A stretch of DNA of 64,000 bases from Weissella viridescens (lineage in GTDB: Bacteria > Bacillota > Bacilli > Lactobacillales > Lactobacillaceae): NCBI RefSeq assembly GCF_001437355.1, contig NZ_JQBM01000001.1, forward strand, positions 224,111-288,110, given 5' to 3'. Positions within the stretch are counted from its first letter, which is position 1. Every line of letters begins with the position of its first letter. The notes beneath the pieces are model-generated. The model made no database searches. It saw nothing but the letters and a program-made list of their open reading frames with translations, and was not told where the DNA came from. Below, in pieces: positions 26,909 to 35,748 of the stretch. The position numbers were made by a program, and so were the translations under genes.

Positions 26909-26938
26909 ATTATAAGCAGGTTGCTATTTTTTTGTCAA
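26909..26938 (-). promoter_or_regulatory. Promoter of the ABC-F leader
   Basis: TTGACA (26933-26938), 18 bp, TATAAT (26909-26914) on the minus strand, about 210 bases before the ABC-F gene. Confidence 0.8.
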
Positions 26939-26943
26939 ACTTT

Positions 26944-27771
26944 TTATTTAAAGGGATACCAAAACCGACTACCATTCGTCAACAGTAGAACTAGTTCAAT
27001 CCCGATAAGTAGGCTGGTTAAAGCAATCGCCCACCAATCCAAAGTTTTAAATTTCTGTGCATAATACCAAGTTCGGCGCTTTCGTTTCCCAAATCGACGT
27101 AAGTCCATCGCCCGGCTGACCGAGTCAATTTGTTCTAATGACGTAAACATCAGCGGCATCATAATCCCAACCGCTCCTTTTAAGCGATGCCATAGAGAGG
27201 TATTTTTAGACATATCATAACCTCGCGCCTGTTGCACTTTGCTAATCGTTTGATACTCCACTTGAATATCTGGAATATATCGAAGGGCTAGAGCAACGGC
27301 ATAAGCCACACGATATGAGATCCCAATTTTATTCAGTCCGGCGGAAAATTCACTTGGATTAGTCGTCATCAAGAAAATCAACGCGAGCGGTAAAGCAAAT
27401 AAGTACTTGGTAAAGACAATGATCTCGTAATATAGTTGCTCAAAGGTTAATGCATAGGCGCCACTTCCCAACAAGACAGTCTTGCTCCCAAATAAGTGCG
27501 TGCCATATTGCGGCGCAAAAACATAAATTAAAATCAGATTTAAAATCGCAAAAACAATGACAAGCCAAACCAGTACACGCACATCGGTCCATTTAATTTT
27601 AGCAACAAATAAGGCGCCAATTGCGACAACACTTAATAACAACAAGTATCGTAAATCAAAACTAAGCGACCCGAAGATGGTCAAACTTAGAAAAATGATT
27701 AATTTCGTCGTGCCCGTTAATTGATGAATTGGCGTTGTGCCGGGATGAAAACCAAAAATATTATGATTCAT
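26944..27771 (-). CDS. ECF transporter transmembrane component EcfT
   Basis: 275 aa with about five or six membrane helices and a cytoplasmic region carrying two coupling helices. ARGYDM after QQ is the first Ala-Arg-Gly motif, and SRAMDLRRFG is the second; these contact the ATPases. GGGAGG lies 6 bases before the ATG, which overlaps the end of the ATPase gene by 11 bases. It is the last gene of the ecf operon; no T-rich hairpin is evident between it and the ABC-F promoter. Confidence 0.9.
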   Translation of the reverse strand: MNHNIFGFHPGTTPIHQLTGTTKLIIFLSLTIFGSLSFDLRYLLLLSVVAIGALFVAKIKWTDVRVLVWLVIVFAILNLILIYVFAPQYGTHLFGSKTVLLGSGAYALTFEQLYYEIIVFTKYLFALPLALIFLMTTNPSEFSAGLNKIGISYRVAYAVALALRYIPDIQVEYQTISKVQQARGYDMSKNTSLWHRLKGAVGIMMPLMFTSLEQIDSVSRAMDLRRFGKRKRRTWYYAQKFKTLDWWAIALTSLLIGIELVLLLTNGSRFWYPFK

Positions 27772-29485
27772 GCGCAACCTCCCGTTTATGCAATTCTCGA
27801 TAAACTTGCTGATTAGCAACCATATGATGACTAGTTAAAAATACATCCAATGACGTTGGCGCTAAATGTGCATGAGTTAGCACGTCTGGTTGCTGCAACA
27901 GACGGATTGGATCCGTATCAGCCATAATTTGTCCATCAACTAGAACAACAGTCCGGTCTGCAATATAGCTCATGAGTCCTAAATCATGAGTCACTAGCAA
28001 AATTGTTAAGCCATATGATTGCTGTAAATCTCTGACAAAGTCCATTAATCGATTCGCATTTTCAGCATCTTGCCCAGCAGTAGGCTCATCAAGAATTAAA
28101 ATATCCGGATTTAGTACCAGAATCGTAATAATACTAAGCCTTTTCTTCTGCCCATAACTCAGACTATCGGTGGGCCAGTTCCGCATCGAATATAACCCAG
28201 CTAACTCAAGCAATGGGACAACGCGCTCTGCAATTTCTGAGTCAGAGACATTACGCAAACGTAATCCCGAAGCTACTTCATCAAAAACAGTCGGTTGGGT
28301 CAACATCAAATTAGGGTCCTGAATCACATACCCCATCCGTTCAGCGCGTTCCTTTATGGAAAGCGTTCTCAAATCCGTCTCAGCAAGGGTTAACGTTCCG
28401 CCGACATTTTTGTTCTCAATAAACCCAGTTAGAATATTGATTAACGTTGATTTACCTGATCCATTTTTACCAACTAATGTGACAATTTCTGACTTACGCA
28501 ATGAAAAATTCAAATGATCAAAGAGCGGTTGATTTTGATCGTAGCTAAATGATAAATCAGTGACAGTCAATAATGGTTCCGTTATCTGAGTCGTTTCATG
28601 GTTAGGTAGTTGCGCTAAATACTCCTCAATTTGTTGCTGTAATTGTGGCCCCAAAACCGTTTGCGGCTGTGTTAATTGGGATAACTCTCTTAGTTCAATA
28701 TTGGCCGCCCGGAGGAGTTGGACATATAATGGTTCCGCTAATCCATATTGAGGCAAGCGCGCCTCTTGTAGTATTTCAACAGGTGGCGCATCTTGAACGA
28801 TTTCACCTTCATCCAAAAGCACAACTCGATCAATTTTATACTGCAGAACATCCGCTAACCGATGCTCAATCAAGATAATCGTGATACCTTGCTCTGTTCG
28901 TAATCGCTCAAGTAACCCTAACATCTCTTGCCCACTAGCTTCATCCAAACTAGCTAATGGTTCATCCAATAGTAGTACCGGACTCTCATCAATCAACACG
29001 CCTGCCATCGCAGTTCGCTGTTTTTGCCCACCAGATAATTGTTGCGGTGCCAACTGCAATTTATCTCCCAAATCCAAACGACTAGCCCATGCTGCAACAG
29101 CAGCATGCATATCAGTTTCGCCCACTTCATCATTCTCTAAAGCGAAGGCAATATCCTCAGCAACACTTAAACCAACGAATTGTGCATTCACATCCTGTAA
29201 AACGGTTCCAATTTTTTGAGATCGTTTAAAAATGCTTTCGTCATTGATGCGTTGACCATCAAAATATAACTCACCGGTTAAAGTACCCGGAAACGCTTCA
29301 GGAATCAGCCCGCTGATTAAGCGTCCTAGGGTTGATTTACCAGAACCGGAAGCTCCTGCAATCACGATAAATTCGCCAGCTTGAACTTCCAAATTGATGT
29401 TTTTAAGTGTTGGCTCTTTCTGCGCTTCATATTTAAAAGTAACATTGTCTAGCTTTAGAATTGCCCGTGATGTTTCGTTCTCCAT
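27761..29485 (-). CDS. ECF transporter ATPase with two fused ABC domains
   Basis: 574 aa, a YkoD-type duplicated ATPase. Domain 1: GASGSGKST, QLSGGQKQR, LLLDEPLASLD. Domain 2: GKNGSGKST, LSYGQKKR, LILDEPTAGQD. Both carry Q-loops (VLQDVN and VIQDPN). One chain replaces EcfA1 and EcfA2. It drives uptake of a vitamin-like substrate bound by the adjacent S component. It follows the S-component gene by 19 bp and overlaps EcfT. Confidence 0.9.
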   Translation of the reverse strand: MENETSRAILKLDNVTFKYEAQKEPTLKNINLEVQAGEFIVIAGASGSGKSTLGRLISGLIPEAFPGTLTGELYFDGQRINDESIFKRSQKIGTVLQDVNAQFVGLSVAEDIAFALENDEVGETDMHAAVAAWASRLDLGDKLQLAPQQLSGGQKQRTAMAGVLIDESPVLLLDEPLASLDEASGQEMLGLLERLRTEQGITIILIEHRLADVLQYKIDRVVLLDEGEIVQDAPPVEILQEARLPQYGLAEPLYVQLLRAANIELRELSQLTQPQTVLGPQLQQQIEEYLAQLPNHETTQITEPLLTVTDLSFSYDQNQPLFDHLNFSLRKSEIVTLVGKNGSGKSTLINILTGFIENKNVGGTLTLAETDLRTLSIKERAERMGYVIQDPNLMLTQPTVFDEVASGLRLRNVSDSEIAERVVPLLELAGLYSMRNWPTDSLSYGQKKRLSIITILVLNPDILILDEPTAGQDAENANRLMDFVRDLQQSYGLTILLVTHDLGLMSYIADRTVVLVDGQIMADTDPIRLLQQPDVLTHAHLAPTSLDVFLTSHHMVANQQVYRELHKREVAHES

Positions 29486-29504
29486 GTTTACGTCCTATTC
29501 CGTT

Positions 29505-30065
29505 TTATGCCTCGTGTTCCAATGAGTTCTTTTTTACCTTGGTTCGATTGTAGATGGCCAATACTGCAGTTCCCAAAATTGCTGTTGAAATCACATTGAC
29601 CAAAGTCGAAACTGCACCTTGTGTGAATACCTTAGCTGCCGGTTCACTATAAATTAAAATATCGCCTAGTGGTGCAACGACTAACCAAGCCACGATATTT
29701 GATACTAACTGGGCAAGATTAAAGCCAATAATCTTGCGCGTGGTAAAATTACCATCGGCAAAGTGTAAATACTTTCCAGCAAGGCCAATCAATACGCCGA
29801 AGACACCGTCAGCAATGACCCAACTCCACCAGATTGACCCATATGAAATTGCATCATTTAAAGCATGACCAATAAAAGCAACCAATCCACCAACGACCGG
29901 TCCAAAAATGGCCGCAATTAAGCTCAACCATGCTTGTGCCACATTAATTTGTGTATTTGCAATGCCTGTTGGAATGGCTAAAAATTTAAATAAAATAATA
30001 AAGACCGCTGTGCCAATCCCGACAGCAACGACAGAACGTGTTGATAATCCATTTTTCTTTTCCAT
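29505..30065 (-). CDS. ECF transporter S component, UPF0397 family
   Basis: 186 aa from ATG 30065 with about five or six membrane helices and the UPF0397 features (NVAQAWLSLIAAIFGPVVGG, GHALNDAISYGSIWWSW). Databases sometimes label this family riboflavin-type, but its substrate is not established; other dedicated YkoD-type systems carry thiamin or methionine precursors. An upstream-extended reading reaches into the neighbouring truncated MFS gene and is unlikely to be coding. The gene begins only 8 bp from that pseudogene, and no good promoter is seen in between. Confidence 0.85.
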   Translation of the reverse strand: MEKKNGLSTRSVVAVGIGTAVFIILFKFLAIPTGIANTQINVAQAWLSLIAAIFGPVVGGLVAFIGHALNDAISYGSIWWSWVIADGVFGVLIGLAGKYLHFADGNFTTRKIIGFNLAQLVSNIVAWLVVAPLGDILIYSEPAAKVFTQGAVSTLVNVISTAILGTAVLAIYNRTKVKKNSLEHEA

Positions 30066-30072
30066 GACGTAG

Positions 30073-30756
30073 CCCTCACTCTTCTTCCTGATTGTACCGA
30101 ATGACAACCGTCAAGCTGTCGAACCAATCACTGATGATCAACCCAAACAAAAAGAATCCATCAATATCAAAGTTATTTTCATTGCTGGAACCGTTCTCTT
30201 TCTAATGCTCTTACCAAACTTAATCGGTATGAAACTTCCTTCAATGGTAACCGAAGAAAATCTTGGTACCGCGGCCACGGCAACGCTAGGTTTAGCCGGG
30301 ATGGGCTTAACTCAAATGTTTGGTAGTGGTTTATATGGATTCATTGAACGTTTCTTAAAGGCTTGGATTTTACCACTCGCTTTTATTGGGGGTAGCCTAG
30401 GTATCTTAATCATCTATACCGCTAACCAATTACCAATGGTCATTGCCGGTGCACTTGCATTTGGATTCTTTGTTTCAATGGCTGCACCTTATCTTTTGAC
30501 GCTCGCAGCTGATGTTGCACCCCTTGGATCAGCTAATCTTGCATCTGCCGTCGTTTTGCTTGGTGTCAATGTAGCTACCTTCATTGCGCCCACATTTTGG
30601 AACACCCTTGGCAAGCTAGTAGGTGCCACAGATCCACGTAGTATCATTTCTGATGGTATGGTCTTAATGGTCCTTATGGCAGTAATGTCAATCCTATATG
30701 CTATCAAGCAAAAAAACAGTCATGCCACAACGCCTGACGTTAGTGAAGAAATTTAA
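30073..30756 (+). pseudogene. C-terminal half of an MFS transporter, 5' end lost
   Basis: The open frame runs from 30073, right after an in-frame TAG, and reads like the central loop and helices 7-12 of a 12-helix MFS protein (central-loop segment FFLIVPNDNRQAVEP, then six membrane helices). The first ATG with length is at 30205, but nothing before it resembles a start: no SD and no first six helices. The gene therefore lost its 5' half, and the break lies at the start of the divergent ecf operon. The normal terminator is retained. A deletion or inversion is inferred. Confidence 0.8.
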
Positions 30757-30763
30757 TCGTAAT

Positions 30764-30802
30764 AAAAAAGGATGTTGAACTTGGGTTCAGCATCCTTTTT
30801 TT
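30764..30802 (+). terminator. Terminator of the truncated MFS gene
   Basis: Stem AAAAAGGATGTTGAAC/GTTCAGCATCCTTTTT with a T-run. Confidence 0.9.
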
Positions 30803-30933
30803 AATTTCAACAATAATCAGCCATTCATTAGAATTCTCATACGTTCTTAAGTTATATCTTTCGTATACTTATTTTAAGCTATTTCAATATCAATATTCGC
30901 TCTATATCAAGCATCGGGACGCTTTTGACAATC

Positions 30934-30963
30934 TTTACACCTACTTTCATTTATTGATAAAAT
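30934..30963 (+). promoter_or_regulatory. Promoter of the large membrane protein gene
   Basis: TTTACA, 18 bp, TAAAAT with an extended TG. A small hairpin GCGTA/TACGC follows in the leader. Confidence 0.5.
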
Positions 30964-31042
30964 ACAAAGTTGTGCGTAAAAAAGCTACGCCATTATGCTA
31001 GACATTGATTTACTAAAAATAATTCACCATAAGGAGCACCTC

Positions 31043-32992
31043 ATGCAAACGCTTAAGCATTCTTTACTTGCCCGTTTTCTATCAATTGCATTAGCAATTG
31101 GGATTATTAGCAACATGATTAACCCGATGATACCGCAACCATTGGAGGCGGTATTCATCTTGGTCGTAACCGTTTTGGTTTGGTTCGCCATTAAGGCAGT
31201 TTTACCCTTAATTGACCGACTTACTAAACACCAAGTTAAATGGATTATCATTGGCGCTTTGGGACTCATGTTAGTTGGCCAAATTTTGGTCTTACACTAT
31301 CTACCTGTTACCGTCTATCACGATCCATATCGTGTCCTTTCACAGGCTGATCAAATCAGCCACGGTAATCCAGTATGGCAAAGCACCTATTTCTGGCGTT
31401 ATCCTAATAACGTGACCATCGCCTACCTGCTATCAGTATGGTTAAAGTTCACCAATTTATTTGGATTGACAACCAACATGTCATTGCACATTCTCTCGAT
31501 CTTAACGCTCGACACATTTATTATGTTGATGCTTAAGACCATGTATCAAATTAGTCATAAAAATCGTCACATCTTATTCGGTGGTTTAGCCTTTATGGTT
31601 TTTACACCATTCGCATATACCTACTTTTTACAAGTCTTCTATTCAGACTTACCATCACTTCTATTACTGTTAATTACCTTTAGCATTATTTATTTTTGGC
31701 CTGAATACACCGGATGGCGCCAATGGGCCGCTGGTATTACCCTTGTCTTAGCTGTGATGTTAGGGCAATTATTAAAGCCAAATATTATTGTTTTGATTCC
31801 TGCAATTTTAATGGTTTGCGCTGTCCTTTTCTATAAAAAGACATTATCACTCGTTAAAATTCTGATTCCAACGGTTCTCATCGTTGTTGGTTTTGGCTTG
31901 AGTGTTCCTGCTAAACAAGCCATCTTCTCTGAAACAAACTATACCAAAGATGAAGCGTTTGAACTTCCAACCGTTTCTTGGATTGCAATGGGACTGAATA
32001 AAGATTCTCGCGGAACTTATAGTGGTGATGATATCGGAACCGAAATTCAAATTCCAACCAAATCAGAACGTGCAACTTTTGAAACAAAGGTGGCAAAAGA
32101 ACGTATTCAAGAGCTCGGTCCATTTGGTTTATTAGAACAGCGGACTATTAAATTAGGCATTTTCCTAAACGGTGCCAATCCGCATACCTTCTACAATGGT
32201 GGGTTACAAGCGGCACCGGCTTGGAAAGCTAAGCATAGTGAATTCCTAAATTACTTAGTTAGCATCATCTACCAAGTTGGCACAATCTTGTTATTTGCCA
32301 ACGTCATGGTCCGTGCCTGGGCTTGGCGTCCAAAACTAAATAGCCAGGCCGAAATGACCACCTTAATTGCGATTGTTACAACACTTGGATATATGGCTTT
32401 CCACAGCTTAGTTTGGGAAACAGAGCCACGCTATGGACAAATTATCTTACCTTTGGTTATGTTTGTCCTTGCTGCCCTGCCTGCACCACAATTTTCTGAG
32501 AAATCATTTGGAAAGCGTTGGCGCTATGTGATGCCTGCGATTGCAGCCATCGCTTTGTTTGCCTCAGCAGCTTTCCTAAGTGATTATTATCCTAAGAAAC
32601 AAATTGTAGCGGCGCAACGTAGTCAATTGTCTACGCAATATGGTGCTCGTGCAGCCAGCTTACCCAAACGTTCAGTTGTGACCCAGAAAGTAACGCTTAA
32701 CGGGCCAGCTAAACGGGTTTCAGTTCAAATTCATGAAGGTTCAACGTTTGAAGGAGAGATTATAAATCTCAAAACCAAGCAACGCTACGTTTTGAAACAA
32801 ACTGCAGCTAACTATATTTATGAAGGTCATTTGCCAGCTGGTGATTACCAATTATCATTCATCAATCATCAAAATAAGGATCAGCTTGCCGATGTTGTTT
32901 CAACTAAAAACTACAAGCTTGCCCCTTACCCACTTGTGATTAATGACAAGGCGAACCCACATGCTTCACTTGTTTATAAAATTCAAAAATAA
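31043..32992 (+). CDS. Large polytopic membrane protein, GT39/GT83-like
   Basis: 649 aa. About 11-12 membrane helices in residues 1-510, then a soluble C-terminal beta-rich domain (520-649). After the second helix there is an extracellular loop with VYHDPYRVL, in which an Asp may be the catalytic residue as in GT-C glycosyltransferases, and WRYPNNVTIAYLL. This layout fits GT-C enzymes that use lipid-linked sugars. The donor and acceptor are unknown. AAGGAG lies 6 bases before the ATG at 31043. Stand-alone gene with its own promoter and terminator. Confidence 0.75.
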   Translation: MQTLKHSLLARFLSIALAIGIISNMINPMIPQPLEAVFILVVTVLVWFAIKAVLPLIDRLTKHQVKWIIIGALGLMLVGQILVLHYLPVTVYHDPYRVLSQADQISHGNPVWQSTYFWRYPNNVTIAYLLSVWLKFTNLFGLTTNMSLHILSILTLDTFIMLMLKTMYQISHKNRHILFGGLAFMVFTPFAYTYFLQVFYSDLPSLLLLLITFSIIYFWPEYTGWRQWAAGITLVLAVMLGQLLKPNIIVLIPAILMVCAVLFYKKTLSLVKILIPTVLIVVGFGLSVPAKQAIFSETNYTKDEAFELPTVSWIAMGLNKDSRGTYSGDDIGTEIQIPTKSERATFETKVAKERIQELGPFGLLEQRTIKLGIFLNGANPHTFYNGGLQAAPAWKAKHSEFLNYLVSIIYQVGTILLFANVMVRAWAWRPKLNSQAEMTTLIAIVTTLGYMAFHSLVWETEPRYGQIILPLVMFVLAALPAPQFSEKSFGKRWRYVMPAIAAIALFASAAFLSDYYPKKQIVAAQRSQLSTQYGARAASLPKRSVVTQKVTLNGPAKRVSVQIHEGSTFEGEIINLKTKQRYVLKQTAANYIYEGHLPAGDYQLSFINHQNKDQLADVVSTKNYKLAPYPLVINDKANPHASLVYKIQK

Positions 32993-32995
32993 ACT

Positions 32996-33030
32996 TGAAA
33001 CCATCCAATATCATGTTGGGTGGTTTTTTT
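32996..33030 (+). terminator. Terminator of the large membrane protein gene
   Basis: Stem ACCATCCAA/TTGGGTGGT then TTTTTTT. Confidence 0.88.
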
Positions 33031-33033
33031 ATT

Positions 33034-33066
33034 AAAAAAAAGGGACCCAAATCTTGGGTCCCTTTT
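33034..33066 (-). terminator. Terminator of the ade operon
   Basis: Perfect 13-bp stem AAAAGGGACCCAA/TTGGGTCCCTTTT with T-runs both ways, 4 bases after the stop of the 59-aa gene. Confidence 0.92.
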
Positions 33067-33069
33067 ACT

Positions 33070-33249
33070 TTAAATCTCACACGTACACCAATTCTTTAAT
33101 TGGTTGGCTGAATAGTGGGCTTGTTCGCCCCCTTCGAAGCGAACTAAGTATTGCTCGCTCGTTGGATCATAGCCCATAACCAAAGCTGGTGTCTGCAACT
33201 TGGTTGGCTCTTGTACTTGAACCGAGCTACCAATCATAAATTCTGACAT
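33070..33249 (-). CDS. Conserved-looking 59-aa protein downstream of adenine deaminase
   Basis: 59 aa, MSEFMIGSSVQVQEP start and NQLKNWCTCEI end, with a beta-rich pattern and a C-terminal Cys-Thr-Cys. No signal or membrane helix. GGAGG lies 8 bases before the ATG, the gene starts 14 bp after adenine deaminase, and a strong terminator follows its stop. This makes it a real gene of the ade operon. I do not recognise the family. Confidence 0.8.
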   Translation of the reverse strand: MSEFMIGSSVQVQEPTKLQTPALVMGYDPTSEQYLVRFEGGEQAHYSANQLKNWCTCEI

Positions 33250-33263
33250 CGCCTTTTCCTCCT

Positions 33264-34907
33264 TTAATCTTGAATATTAATGAACTTAAATTGATCAAAA
33301 TCAAAAAGACCTTGATCGGTTATTTTCAAACTCGGAATCACAGGTAAAGCCATAAATGATAGAGTCAAAAATGGATCAAATGTGATATCACTGATTTGTT
33401 GAAAAGCTGTTTGTAACTTTTGATTCTCGGCATACACGACTTCATATGGTTGATTGGACATCAATCCACCAATCGGTAATGGCAGTGTCACAATATGATT
33501 GGCATCAATTACCACGACTTGTCCGCCACCCATTTCACGCAAAGCGTCTGCAGCGAGCACCATGGCTGCATCGTCATGTCCAGCTAAGATCATATTATGA
33601 GAATCATGTGCAACTGTTGCGCCAATTGCACCTTGCTTAATCCCTAATCCTTCAATCACACCCACACCGTGGCCTAAATCGTGATAACGTTCAGCAACTG
33701 CAATTTTATTAAATGTTGCATCAGCTGCAAAGAACCCATTTTCAACTGATACCGGTACCTCGATATGCTCGGTGGTAATATGGTGCGGCATAATTTTGAT
33801 GACATGTGCCGGCTGGTCAGCTTTGAGTGGCAGCGCCAAATCGTCAGTGTTTAAAGTAACATGCACTGGTACTTTGAAATCAACTGAAGCAGCCACAGCG
33901 CCACCATCCACCCATTGCCCATTAATCATTACCCGTGCTGGTTCAGCATTTACTTTATCCGGTAAGATCACAAGATCGGCTAAATAACCGTCGGTTAAAG
34001 CACCAAGTTGAGGCAATTCTTCCGCTAAAGCAGCGTGGTAACTTGCCATCGTAAAGGCTTGTTCAGGTCGCATCCCCGCCTTAATCGCCATTCTAACATT
34101 CTCATCGATAGAACCTTCTTGCACAAGATCATGCACACTTTTATCATCAGTGGCAAAACTAAAGGCCCGTTGATTAAGCGTTGTAACCGCCGGTAATAGT
34201 GCCAATTCATCAGCTTCTACTGTTCCTTGACGAATTAATACTGCCATCCCCGCGTCTAAACGTTCTTGCGCCTCTTGCACATTTGTCGCTTCGTGATCGG
34301 TTTTAATACCATATTGTCGATACACAGCCAATTGTTCACGTGATAAGCCTGAAGCATGCCCATCTGCGTGCCTACCATGCGCATTAGCATCGGCTATTTT
34401 TTGAAGCATATCCGGTTGTTGTTGTGCAACTGCAGAAAAATCCATGACCTCAGCTAATCCATTCACTTCTGGCTCTTGGTAAAACGGCGCTAAACTAGCA
34501 GCATCTAATACTGCACCCGTTCTTTCAAAAGGGGTTGCAAGTACTGATGAAGGCAACATAAAGAAAAATCTGACCGACGTCTTTCGCGCATCATTCAGCA
34601 TATAGTTCAATCCATCCGTTCCAGCAACACTAGCTAACTCATGTGGGTCAGCTACCGCGCTAGTAACACCATGTTGTGCCAAAAGGCGTCCCAACTCGGC
34701 CGGTCTTAGTAAACTACTCTCAATATGCATATGGGCATCAATCATCCCCGGAACAATGTACTGGTTCTGTGCATCATAGACTTCATCTGCAACTAAGTGG
34801 GTACTTGGCCCACGTAAGACAATTTGATCTTGTTCAATCCAAAGTTTGGTTTTTTCAAATTCTTCTGTAAATACATTTAAAATTTGTGCATTCGTAATGT
34901 GCAACAT
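33264..34907 (-). CDS. ade: Adenine deaminase
   Basis: 547 aa. Amidohydrolase-type enzyme that converts adenine to hypoxanthine and ammonia in purine salvage. Motifs: the metal-binding PGMIDAHMHIESSLL (His-x-His), DPHELASVAGTDG, HADGHASGLS, TDHEATNVQEA and the C-terminal VAHDSHNMIL. A full C-terminal beta domain is present. GAAAGGG precedes the ATG. A PurBox-like CGAACATT and a -10 box lie upstream, so control by PurR and purine state is plausible. Confidence 0.95.
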   Translation of the reverse strand: MLHITNAQILNVFTEEFEKTKLWIEQDQIVLRGPSTHLVADEVYDAQNQYIVPGMIDAHMHIESSLLRPAELGRLLAQHGVTSAVADPHELASVAGTDGLNYMLNDARKTSVRFFFMLPSSVLATPFERTGAVLDAASLAPFYQEPEVNGLAEVMDFSAVAQQQPDMLQKIADANAHGRHADGHASGLSREQLAVYRQYGIKTDHEATNVQEAQERLDAGMAVLIRQGTVEADELALLPAVTTLNQRAFSFATDDKSVHDLVQEGSIDENVRMAIKAGMRPEQAFTMASYHAALAEELPQLGALTDGYLADLVILPDKVNAEPARVMINGQWVDGGAVAASVDFKVPVHVTLNTDDLALPLKADQPAHVIKIMPHHITTEHIEVPVSVENGFFAADATFNKIAVAERYHDLGHGVGVIEGLGIKQGAIGATVAHDSHNMILAGHDDAAMVLAADALREMGGGQVVVIDANHIVTLPLPIGGLMSNQPYEVVYAENQKLQTAFQQISDITFDPFLTLSFMALPVIPSLKITDQGLFDFDQFKFINIQD

Positions 34908-34946
34908 GGTTTTCCCTTTCAGATATCAACTTGGCTATTGTTAAAT

Positions 34947-34952
34947 ACTATA
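34947..34952 (-). promoter_or_regulatory. -10 box of ade
   Basis: Minus-strand TATAGT about 40 bases before the start, with a weak -35. Confidence 0.4.
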
Positions 34953-34989
34953 AAACAAATACCAGTTAATTAAAAGGTTATCTCTGACA

Positions 34990-35000
34990 AATGTTCGCTT
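34990..35000 (-). promoter_or_regulatory. PurBox-like site upstream of ade
   Basis: Minus-strand AAGCGAACATT contains the CGAACATT core of Gram-positive PurBoxes, about 20 bp upstream of the ade -35 region, the usual place for a PurR activator site in lactococci. Confidence 0.4.
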
Positions 35001-35071
35001 AAGCAACACTTCCATCCTAAATCATCCGCATTTAATATACTTTTTACAAAAAAACACGAACTTAACCAAAC

Positions 35072-35104
35072 AAAAAGGACATTTTATTTTGAAATGTCCT
35101 TTTG
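35072..35104 (-). terminator. Terminator of the mazEF-like operon
   Basis: Minus-strand stem AAAAGGACATTT/AAATGTCCTTTTT; it overlaps the toxin stop codon region. Confidence 0.88.
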
Positions 35105-35458
35105 TTCAGGTAGCGTAACTGCTAATTGCAGTTTCTGGATGACTTGCGTCAATATATCATGTGGCATGTCTTCAATATACTGCCATTTACGTGCAATAAA
35201 ATCAAAAGACTTAAGTTGCTCTGTGTATACAGTCCCAGATATTTTCGTACGCTCGTCTAGCGCAACATGCAATGGGTATTCAGGCCCATCATAACTACCA
35301 TGCGAAATAGGGACAATCCAAACAAAATGTGATGTTTGCATCAGGATATCGTTGCTGACAACGACTGCCGGTCGTCGCTTAACAATTTCGTGCCCCGCGG
35401 CCGGTGAAAAATTAATGTAAATGATTTGCCCTTGCTTCGGGTAAGTCCGTTCACTCAT
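35084..35458 (-). CDS. MazF-like toxin endoribonuclease
   Basis: 124 aa. The PemK/MazF fold is recognisable: PKQGQIIYINFSPAAGHE near the start (RNA loop), KRRPAVVVSNDIL (Arg and strand 2) and the strand with TEQLKSFD. It cleaves single-stranded mRNA and is kept in check by the antitoxin. The ATG overlaps the antitoxin TAA (TAATG), giving coupled translation in the usual antitoxin-first order. Cleavage specificity cannot be told. Confidence 0.88.
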   Translation of the reverse strand: MSERTYPKQGQIIYINFSPAAGHEIVKRRPAVVVSNDILMQTSHFVWIVPISHGSYDGPEYPLHVALDERTKISGTVYTEQLKSFDFIARKWQYIEDMPHDILTQVIQKLQLAVTLPEQKDISK

Positions 35459-35697
35459 TAATCCTCCCCCTCATCTGCTTGCCATTCGTCATCACTAGGT
35501 TGATAAATACCTTCCCAATCTTCAAATAACTCCGCCAAACGAACTGCATTCACAACTACCTCTTCGTCAACTGGCTTTAAAACAATTGCCCCATCAGCGC
35601 GTTGCGATACGTCTAACACTGTTCCTGATTTAGGTGCATAGTCTTCAGGGATACGTACAAATTGGCCATGTTGGTCGGTTTCAATACGTTTTAGCAT
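35458..35697 (-). CDS. MazE/AbrB-like antitoxin
   Basis: 79 aa. N-terminal SpoVT/AbrB-like swapped-hairpin DNA-binding domain (residues 1-45) and an acidic C-terminal tail (EWEGIYQPSDDEWQADEGED) that would wrap the toxin. GGAGG lies 10 bases before the ATG. The gene overlaps the toxin start by one base. The upstream terminator of map separates the pair from map, so a promoter should sit in the 50-bp gap, but I cannot point to it. Confidence 0.85.
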   Translation of the reverse strand: MLKRIETDQHGQFVRIPEDYAPKSGTVLDVSQRADGAIVLKPVDEEVVVNAVRLAELFEDWEGIYQPSDDEWQADEGED

Positions 35698-35719
35698 AAG
35701 CGTTCAACCTCCTGATACC

Positions 35720-35742
35720 AAAAAGACCGCCCCAAGGCGATC
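35720..35742 (-). terminator. Terminator of map
   Basis: Minus-strand stem GATCGCC/GGCGGTC with TTGG loop, then TTTTTGG. Confidence 0.85.
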
Positions 35743-35748
35743 ATCGGT

